A stretch of 19,415 bases of DNA from Atopobium sp. (GTDB lineage: Bacteria; Actinomycetota; Coriobacteriia; Coriobacteriales; Atopobiaceae), in contig JABZHC010000016.1 in NCBI GenBank assembly GCA_015259035.1, forward strand, positions 1-19,415. Reading direction: 5' to 3'. Both the position numbers and the translations under genes were made by a program. The notes beneath the pieces were generated by a model that saw nothing but the letters and a program-made list of their open reading frames with translations, was not told where the DNA came from and ran no database searches. This document shows, piece after piece, positions 13,561-19,415 of the stretch (positions are counted from its first letter, which is position 1; each line of letters starts with the position of its first letter).

Positions 13561-16500
13561 ATGGCAAGAAAGTTTAAGTCCATGGACGGTAACAACGCCG
13601 CGGCTTACGTGTCGTACGCGTTTACCGAGGTAGCGGGCATTTACCCAATTACCCCATCAAGTCCAATGGCAGACTATGTTGACCAGTGGTCCGCCCAGGG
13701 TGTAAAGAACATCTTTGGTACAACCGTCAAGGTTGTCGAGATGCAGTCCGAGGCTGGCGCAGCTGGTGCTGTTCACGGTTCTCTTGGTTCAGGCGCTCTG
13801 ACCACTACCTACACCGCTTCTCAGGGCCTCTTGCTCATGCTTCCAAACATGTACAAGATTGCCGGCGAGCAGCTCCCTGGTGTTTTCCACGTCAGCGCAC
13901 GTACCGTTGCAACCCATGCACTGAACATCTTTGGCGATCACTCTGACGTAATGTCTGCTCGCCAGACTGGCTTTGCACTTCTCGCAGAAGGCAACGTCCA
14001 GGAGGTTATGGATCTGGCTCCTGTTGCTCACCTCGCAGCAATCAAGGGCAAGGTTCCATTTGTTAACTTCTTCGACGGCTTCCGTACTTCTCACGAGATT
14101 CAGAAGGTTGCTGTTTGGGATTACGCTGATCTGGCTGAGATGTGCGACATGGACGCTGTCCAGGCATTCCGTGATCACGCGCTGAATCCAGAGCACCCAT
14201 CAAGTCGTGGTTCCCACGAGAACGGCGATATCTTCTTCCAGCACCGTGAGGCATGCAACGAGGTTTATAACCAGCTGCCAGCAGTTGTTGAAGACTACAT
14301 GAACCAGATCAACGCTAAGCTTGGTACTGACTACGGTCTGTTCAACTACTACGGTGCAGAAGACGCTGACCGCGTTGTTATCTGCATGGGTTCCTTCTGC
14401 GATACCCTCGAAGAGGTTATCGACTATCTGAACGCTCATGGCGAGAAGGTCGGTCTGGTTAAGGTCCGCCTCTATCGTCCATTCTCTGTAAAGCACTTTG
14501 TTGACGTTCTTCCTGAGTCCGTCAAGAAGATTGCTGTTCTCGACCGCACCAAGGAGCCAGGTTCCGTTGGTGAGCCTCTCTACGAAGACGTTGTTTCTTC
14601 CCTCTATGAGGCTGGTCGTACAGGCATTAAGGTTGTTGGCGGTCGTTACGGCCTTGGTTCCAAGGACACTCCACCATCATCTGCATTCGCAATCTTCGAG
14701 GAGCTCAAGAAGGATGCTCCTCAGCGTGAGTTCACCGTTGGTATTGTTGACGACGTTACTAACCTGTCTCTCCCAGAGGATCCTGAGGCTCCTAACACTG
14801 CAGCTGAGGGCACCATTGAGTGCAAGTTCTGGGGTATCGGCGGTGACGGTACCGTTGGTGCTAACAAGAACTCCATTAAGATTATTGGTGACCACACCGA
14901 TAAATATGTTCAGGCATACTTCCAGTATGACTCCAAGAAGACCGGCGGTATCACCATCAGCCACCTGCGCTTCGGTGATCACAAGATCCGTTCTCCTTAC
15001 TATGTCACCAAGGCAGACTTTGTTGCATGCCACGTTCCTGCATACATCATCAAGGGCTACAAGATGGTCCGCGACGTCAAGCCTGGCGGTACCTTCCTGG
15101 TCAACTGCCAGTGGGATGCAGAGGAGTTTGCACACCACCTGCCAGCAGAGGCAAAGCGCTACATTGCTAAGAACAACATCAATGTTTATCTGATCAATGC
15201 AATTGACCTTGCCAAGGAAATTGGTATGGGTAAGCGCACCAACACCATTCTTCAGTCCGCATTCTTTGCTCTTGCAAAGGTTCTCCCAGAGGCAGACGCA
15301 CTTCAGTACATGAAGGATGCTGCAACTCACTCTTACCTGAAGAAGGGCCAGAACGTCGTCGATATGAACCACAAGGCAATCGACGCTGGTGCTACTGCAT
15401 TTACTAAGATTGAGATTCCTGCTGATTGGGCTACTGCAGAGGATGCTCCAAGCACAATCACCCTTGAGGGCCGTGAGGCTCTGCTCAAGCAGGTTCGTGA
15501 CATCATGACTCCAGTCTCTCGTATGGAGGGTGACGCACTTCCTGTTTCTGCATTTAAGAACCACGTTGATGGCCAGTTTGAGCTTGGCGCTGCTGCTTAC
15601 GAGAAGCGCGGCATTGCTGTTGTTGTTCCTGAGTGGAACGTCGAGAAGTGCATTCAGTGTAACCAGTGCGCTTATGTCTGCCCACACGCAGTCATTCGTC
15701 CATTCGTCCTTACCGACGAAGAGGTTGCTGCTGCACCAGCACAGTCTCAGTTCAAGGATGCCGTTGGTCCTAAGGCTAAGGGCTACAAGTTTGAGATTGC
15801 AGTTTCTCAGCTCGACTGTACCGGTTGTTCTAACTGCGTCTACATCTGCCCTGCAGATGCTCTGACCATGAAGCCAATCGAGGAGCAGGAGTCCAAGCAG
15901 GAGATCTTTGACTATGCAGTCAACCACGTCTCTGAGAAGACCGAGCTTGTTGCTAACAACGTCAAGGCATCCCAGTTCAAGAAGCCTCTTCTTGAGTTCT
16001 CTGGTTCCTGCGCAGGCTGCGCTGAGACCAGCTACGGCCGTCTGGTCACTCAGCTCTTCGGCGATCGTATGTTCATCTCCAACGCAACCGGCTGCTCCTC
16101 CATTTGGGGTAACCCAGCTTCTTGCTCACCATTCACTACTGATGCAAACGGCCACGGCCCAGCATGGAACAACTCCCTCTTCGAGGACAATGCAGAGCAC
16201 GGTATGGGTCTGATGCTTGGTCACCAGGCACAGCAGAAGCGTCTCCTGGAGCTTGCTCAGCAGCTTGTCGATGAGGACGGCGCATCTCAGGACCTCAAGG
16301 ATGCTGCTAAGGCATGGATTGAGTCCGTCAACGATGCAGCTCTCTCCAAGGAAGCTTCTAAGACCTTCGTAGTTGAGCTTGAGAAGTCTGATCTTCCAGC
16401 AGCTAAGGAAATCCTTGCTAACAAGAGCTTCCTCACCAAGAAGTCCTTCTGGATCTTCGGCGGCGACGGTTGGGCATACGACATCGGCTTCGGTGGCCTT

Positions 16501-17115
16501 GACCATGTTCTTGCTTCCGGCGAGGACATCAACGTCTTTGTCTTCGACACTGAGGTTTACTCCAACACCGGTGGTCAGTCCTCTAAGGCTTCCCGTCTTG
16601 GCCAGGTTGCACAGTTCGCTGCAGCTGGTAAGGACATCAAGCAGAAGAACCTTGCTGAGATTGCTATGACCTACGGTTACGTCTATGTTGCTCAGGTCTC
16701 CATGGGCGCAAACCTCCAGCAGACTCTCAAGGCAATTGCTGAGGCAGAGGCTTATCCAGGACCATCCCTCATCATCGGTTACTCCCCATGTGAGATGCAC
16801 TCTATTAAGGGTGGTATGGCTCACGCACAGGAGGAGATGAAGAAGGCAGTCGAGACCGGCTACTGGAACCTCTATCGCTTCAACCCAGCTGCACCAGCAG
16901 GTAAGAAGTTCACGCTTGACTCCAAGGCACCTAAGGGTGGCTACCAGGAGTTCCTGATGAACGAGGCTCGTTACAGCCGACTCACCCGCGAGTTCCCAGA
17001 GCACGCAGAGAGGCTCTTCAAGGAGAACGAGGAAGCCGCAATGGCTCGCTACGATCACCTTGTCCGTCTCTCCGAGCTTTACGCTGCAGAGAAGAAGGAG
17101 CAGCCTGAGGAGTAA
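13561..17115 (+). CDS. nifJ: Pyruvate:ferredoxin (flavodoxin) oxidoreductase, homodimeric type
   Basis: PFOR splits pyruvate with CoA into acetyl-CoA and CO2 and reduces ferredoxin or flavodoxin; it is the main pyruvate-consuming enzyme of many strict anaerobes. The 1184 aa match the single-chain form. Domains in order: pyruvate/TPP pyrimidine-binding part (GIYPITPSSPMADYVDQW, from about 27), middle domains, a ferredoxin domain with two 4Fe-4S sites (C697-x2-C-x2-C-x3-C and C753-x2-C-x2-C-x3-C), a third-cluster pair CAGC (C817, C820), and the TPP-diphosphate part (GCSSIWG near 844; GGDGWAYDIGFGG near 969; EVYSNTGGQSSKAS). ATG at 13561 follows AAGGAGAGG; a TTG at 13507 in frame is upstream of that SD site and rejected. 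Codon use is strikingly biased (GTT, GCA, CCA, AAG, CTC), which points to very high expression. Confidence 0.98.
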   Translation: MARKFKSMDGNNAAAYVSYAFTEVAGIYPITPSSPMADYVDQWSAQGVKNIFGTTVKVVEMQSEAGAAGAVHGSLGSGALTTTYTASQGLLLMLPNMYKIAGEQLPGVFHVSARTVATHALNIFGDHSDVMSARQTGFALLAEGNVQEVMDLAPVAHLAAIKGKVPFVNFFDGFRTSHEIQKVAVWDYADLAEMCDMDAVQAFRDHALNPEHPSSRGSHENGDIFFQHREACNEVYNQLPAVVEDYMNQINAKLGTDYGLFNYYGAEDADRVVICMGSFCDTLEEVIDYLNAHGEKVGLVKVRLYRPFSVKHFVDVLPESVKKIAVLDRTKEPGSVGEPLYEDVVSSLYEAGRTGIKVVGGRYGLGSKDTPPSSAFAIFEELKKDAPQREFTVGIVDDVTNLSLPEDPEAPNTAAEGTIECKFWGIGGDGTVGANKNSIKIIGDHTDKYVQAYFQYDSKKTGGITISHLRFGDHKIRSPYYVTKADFVACHVPAYIIKGYKMVRDVKPGGTFLVNCQWDAEEFAHHLPAEAKRYIAKNNINVYLINAIDLAKEIGMGKRTNTILQSAFFALAKVLPEADALQYMKDAATHSYLKKGQNVVDMNHKAIDAGATAFTKIEIPADWATAEDAPSTITLEGREALLKQVRDIMTPVSRMEGDALPVSAFKNHVDGQFELGAAAYEKRGIAVVVPEWNVEKCIQCNQCAYVCPHAVIRPFVLTDEEVAAAPAQSQFKDAVGPKAKGYKFEIAVSQLDCTGCSNCVYICPADALTMKPIEEQESKQEIFDYAVNHVSEKTELVANNVKASQFKKPLLEFSGSCAGCAETSYGRLVTQLFGDRMFISNATGCSSIWGNPASCSPFTTDANGHGPAWNNSLFEDNAEHGMGLMLGHQAQQKRLLELAQQLVDEDGASQDLKDAAKAWIESVNDAALSKEASKTFVVELEKSDLPAAKEILANKSFLTKKSFWIFGGDGWAYDIGFGGLDHVLASGEDINVFVFDTEVYSNTGGQSSKASRLGQVAQFAAAGKDIKQKNLAEIAMTYGYVYVAQVSMGANLQQTLKAIAEAEAYPGPSLIIGYSPCEMHSIKGGMAHAQEEMKKAVETGYWNLYRFNPAAPAGKKFTLDSKAPKGGYQEFLMNEARYSRLTREFPEHAERLFKENEEAAMARYDHLVRLSELYAAEKKEQPEE

Positions 17116-17139
17116 GGTAACTTACTTTCACGGAGCTTC

Positions 17140-17172
17140 AGCCGAGCCAGGACATCCTGGCTCGGCTTTTTT
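17140..17172 (+). terminator. Strong intrinsic terminator of nifJ
   Basis: The 12-bp perfect stem AGCCGAGCCAGG/CCTGGCTCGGCT with a 4-nt loop is followed by six T. It lies 25 nt after the nifJ stop and isolates it from the murT-like gene. Confidence 0.95.
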
Positions 17173-17186
17173 ATGCGACATTTTTG

Positions 17187-17220
17187 GCGAGAAGCCCTGT
17201 GTTCTTCAAGCCCTTCTCGC
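17187..17220. repeat. 8-bp inverted repeat ahead of the murT-like gene
   Basis: GCGAGAAG (17187-17194) and CTTCTCGC (17213-17220) are perfect inverted repeats 18 nt apart. They lie just upstream of the A/T-rich stretch GATAAACT, a possible -10 region of the murT-like gene. They may be an operator or chance; no T-run follows, so this is not a terminator. Confidence 0.35.
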
Positions 17221-17263
17221 GAGGTGATAAACTAGAGAGACTTTGCTCACGATGGGAGTTACT

Positions 17264-18676
17264 GTGGCACAAAAAAAGAGCAGACTATTTCCTGTAGCTT
17301 TTCTCGCTGCTAAAGCAACACTTGCAGCACTTAAATTGACTAACCATGAAGGCGGAACGCTACCAGGTTTTATCGCCGAAGGCATTGACCCTGCATTTTT
17401 GGGAGACATTGCTAAGCCAGAGCAGATTGTCTTTATTACCGGCACAAACGGTAAGACAACCACCAACAACCTGCTCAACGATCTTCTCGCCGATAATGGC
17501 TACCAGACCGTTACCAACCGCGTTGGCGGTAATATTTCCAGCGGCTTTGCAAGCTCGTTTGCAAAGAACGCCACGTGGAAGGGTACGTCAAAGACTAAGC
17601 TTGCAGTTATGGAGTTTGACGAGCTCTCTGGACCTCGCATTTTCCCGTATCTGCAGCCTGATATTTTGTCTGTTACCAATTTGTTCCGCGATACGTTCTC
17701 TCGTAGTGCAACGCCAGACTACGTGTTTGACGTTATGGATAAGGGCATTCCTGCTTCAACTCATCTGATCTTGAACGCAGATGACATGATTAGCTGCAGG
17801 CTTGCTCCCCAGTGCACTCATCGTACGTATTACTCCATCGCAAGGCTGGCAGAAGACACCGCAGAGCCTGTAGGAATTGTTTCAGACCTTACTGCATGCC
17901 CCAAATGCGGCGGCAAGCTCAAGTGGGATTATGCCCACCTGAGGCATCTTGGCCATGCAACCTGCGAAGAGTGTGGCTATACCAATCCAACGCCTGACTA
18001 CGAGGTCATCTCGGTTGATCCAGAGACTGGCACGTTTGTGGTCAAGGAGCACTGCCACGAGGGCGCACCAACATACGAGTACAAGCTCAACAGCTACTCA
18101 ATCGTTAACCTCTACAACCTGTTTGTAGCTATTGTTACCGCACGTGAGATGGGTCTTGCACCTGCAACTATCGCTGCGTCCTTGCAGCGCGTTAACATCG
18201 CTTCTTCCAGGTACAACGAGATTGACTATAACGGTCGCCGTCTTATTAGCATGGCCTCTAAGGGCGAGAATGACACGGCAACCTCAGTCACTATCGATAT
18301 CCTTCGCAAACAGCCAGGTGATAAGGCAATCATCATTATGATTGCCGATGCATATATGGCAAAAGCAAAGGACCAGACAGAGTATATTGGCTGGTACTAC
18401 CAGACTGACTTTGAGTTCTTGCAAGATCCAAGCGTTAAGCAGGTCATTATTTACGGTGACACATCGCTTGACCTGCAGCTTAGGCTCAGGCTTGCAGGCA
18501 TTGATCCAGCTAAAACCTTTGTAGCAAACTCTCCAGAAGAGACAGCTGATTTGGTTGACCTTAACGCTTGCCAGCACGTTTTCTATGCACACGGCCTCTA
18601 TAACGGTGGCATTGCTGATATCAGCAGAAACCGTATCATTGAGCGCTTGAAACAGATGGAGGCCTCCCATGAGTAA
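17264..18676 (+). CDS. murT: MurT-like Mur ligase family protein with altered triad loop
   Basis: MurT is the Mur-ligase-like subunit that, with GatD, amidates D-Glu of lipid II. Seen here: the ATP-binding loop ITGTNGKTTTNN (58-69), GGNISSGFAS, LILNADD (168-174), and the zinc ribbon CPKC...CEEC (C212, C215, C234, C237) typical of MurT. The C-terminal DUF1727 part is present but altered: where MurT normally has a KNPxGxN motif this protein reads MASKGENDTATS (330-341), and the DGRDxSW loop holding the Asp that completes the GatD triad reads AKDQTEYIGW (368-377). I chose GTG at 17264 (471 aa) because GGGAG lies 5 nt before it; ATG at 17252 or TTG at 17243 are alternatives without a good SD. The stop overlaps the next gene by 8 nt. 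Family is sure, function less so. Confidence 0.88.
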   Translation: MAQKKSRLFPVAFLAAKATLAALKLTNHEGGTLPGFIAEGIDPAFLGDIAKPEQIVFITGTNGKTTTNNLLNDLLADNGYQTVTNRVGGNISSGFASSFAKNATWKGTSKTKLAVMEFDELSGPRIFPYLQPDILSVTNLFRDTFSRSATPDYVFDVMDKGIPASTHLILNADDMISCRLAPQCTHRTYYSIARLAEDTAEPVGIVSDLTACPKCGGKLKWDYAHLRHLGHATCEECGYTNPTPDYEVISVDPETGTFVVKEHCHEGAPTYEYKLNSYSIVNLYNLFVAIVTAREMGLAPATIAASLQRVNIASSRYNEIDYNGRRLISMASKGENDTATSVTIDILRKQPGDKAIIIMIADAYMAKAKDQTEYIGWYYQTDFEFLQDPSVKQVIIYGDTSLDLQLRLRLAGIDPAKTFVANSPEETADLVDLNACQHVFYAHGLYNGGIADISRNRIIERLKQMEASHE

Positions 18677-19415
18677 TCCAGCAACTAAGATTGAGATTCT
18701 TTACCCAGAGTACGGAAACCAGGGTGGAGACAACGGAAATGCTCTCTACCTGGAGGCCTGCCTTCCAAAAGAGAACTTTGTGTACACCTCTCACGCCGCA
18801 ACGCCTTACTTTGTTGAAAACACGCCATCAGCAATCATCATGGGTGGCATGACAGAAGCCCAGCAAGAGCTTATTATTTCTCGCCTTATGCCTTACAAGG
18901 ACAGGCTTGCAGAGCTGGCTGATCAGGGCGTTCCTATGCTGTTTGCGGGCAACGCTTCAGAGCTTTTTGGCGAGAAAATCGTTAATCCTGACGGCTCTGA
19001 AATTGAGGGTCTGGGTCTGTTCAAGTTCACGACCACTCGTTATATGCCCCAGCGCTTCCACGATGTCCAGGTGGGAGAGTTTGATCCTGGCAATGGCAAA
19101 GAGCCTTTTGTTGTCGTTGGCTTTAAGATGCAGTTCACACTCACCGAGGGAGATAACTCTAACTGCTACTTCCTTAAAAATAAGGTGGGTTTTGGCATCA
19201 ATAAAGAAAGCAAACTAGAAGGCTTCCGTCGTAAGAATGCTATTGCCACCTGGCTGATTGGTCCTCTCCTTCCTTTGAATCCTTATCTCACGCGTTGGAT
19301 TTTGGATATGGCAGGCGAGGAAGACACCCCTCTTGCTTTTGAAGAAGAGGCAGTCGCAGCGTATCAAAAGCATGCTCGTGAGATGGTCTATCCAGGAATG
19401 CACCTGCATTACTAA
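18669..19415 (+). CDS. gatD: GatD-like class I glutamine amidotransferase fold, catalytic residues missing
   Basis: GatD normally hydrolyses glutamine and passes ammonia to MurT. This 248-aa protein follows the GatD plan: YGNQGGDNGNALYLE (15-29), AIIMGGMTEAQQ (55-66), PDGSEIEGLGLFKF (107-120), FVVVGF (147-152), TWLIGPLLPLNPYL (194-207). But the nucleophile elbow, in GatD LTICGGYQFLG, reads MLFAGNASELFG, so Cys is Ala93. The catalytic His of YLHGP is Ile197 (WLIGP), and the GFENHGG motif is GFKMQF. It should not be a working glutaminase. The frame is intact with a stop at the window's end, and an ATG behind GGAGG with an 8-nt overlap with murT, so it is a maintained gene, not a pseudogene. It may serve as a structural or regulatory partner of MurT. 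Confidence 0.85.
   Translation: MSNPATKIEILYPEYGNQGGDNGNALYLEACLPKENFVYTSHAATPYFVENTPSAIIMGGMTEAQQELIISRLMPYKDRLAELADQGVPMLFAGNASELFGEKIVNPDGSEIEGLGLFKFTTTRYMPQRFHDVQVGEFDPGNGKEPFVVVGFKMQFTLTEGDNSNCYFLKNKVGFGINKESKLEGFRRKNAIATWLIGPLLPLNPYLTRWILDMAGEEDTPLAFEEEAVAAYQKHAREMVYPGMHLHY

Noticed and set aside
14677..15927. Long open frame (416 codons) on the minus strand within nifJ
   Set aside because: It is the mirror of the extremely biased nifJ codons. It has no SD site, and the resulting protein is a Leu/Val/Cys/Asn-rich chance composition. The nifJ frame has full family motifs.
16126..17058. Second long minus-strand frame (310 codons) within nifJ
   Set aside because: Same cause: codon-bias shadow with a Leu/Ser/Cys-rich sequence and no motifs.
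18669..19415. GatD-like gene as a decayed pseudogene
   Set aside because: The frame is complete, has a good SD site, is coupled to murT and keeps the fold motifs; only the catalytic positions changed.

Overview
The window looks like a chromosomal segment of a low- to mid-GC actinobacterium of the class Coriobacteriia, most likely the Atopobium/Lancefieldella/Olsenella group. This rests on gene content and protein style: the actinobacterial kinase-FHA-PP2C-RodA-PbpA cluster in a moderate-GC genome, a very highly codon-adapted homodimeric pyruvate:ferredoxin oxidoreductase of a fermentative anaerobe, and a MurT/GatD-like pair. No database was consulted. No insertion sequence, integrase or CRISPR array is visible; apart from one small orphan gene this is core chromosome.

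Region 1 (1-6442, minus strand) is one tightly packed operon read right to left: a membrane-anchored Ser/Thr kinase, FhaA, FhaB, a PstP-type PP2C phosphatase, and then an open frame that runs without a stop from position 1852 off the left edge. That last frame contains a whole SEDS glycosyltransferase (RodA/FtsW family), a linker, and then the membrane anchor and pedestal start of a class B penicillin-binding protein. It is therefore a natural RodA-PbpA fusion: polymerase and transpeptidase in one polypeptide, under a kinase/phosphatase/FHA signalling module. The gaps are 14 nt and 1 nt overlaps, 7 nt and 2 nt, so the genes are probably co-transcribed and translationally coupled.

Region 2 (6443-9149) is a translation-related stretch: tRNA-Leu(CAG), a small one-helix membrane protein, serS, an orphan 106-aa gene behind a 28-bp perfect palindrome whose core matches the Gram-positive SOS (LexA) box, and minus-strand tRNA-Arg(ACG) and tRNA-Ser(GCT), each with its own terminator. 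Region 3 (9150-10858) is a minus-strand GNAT acetyltransferase-gluQ operon, divergent from region 4 (10859-13164), which holds purH and an unrecognised 220-aa protein.

Region 5 (13165-17172) is nifJ (PFOR), preceded by a 396-nt structured leader and closed by a strong terminator. Region 6 (17173-19415) is a murT-gatD-like pair with overlapping frames. In ordinary bacteria MurT/GatD amidates the D-Glu of lipid II with ammonia taken from glutamine by GatD. Here the GatD-like protein has Ala where the nucleophilic Cys should be and Ile where the catalytic His should be, and it has lost the GFENHGG-type motif; the MurT-like partner is altered around the Asp that completes the triad. The pair looks like a pseudo-amidotransferase or a repurposed lipid II-modifying system, and it is the most unusual thing in the window together with the RodA-PbpA fusion and the SOS-box orphan gene.
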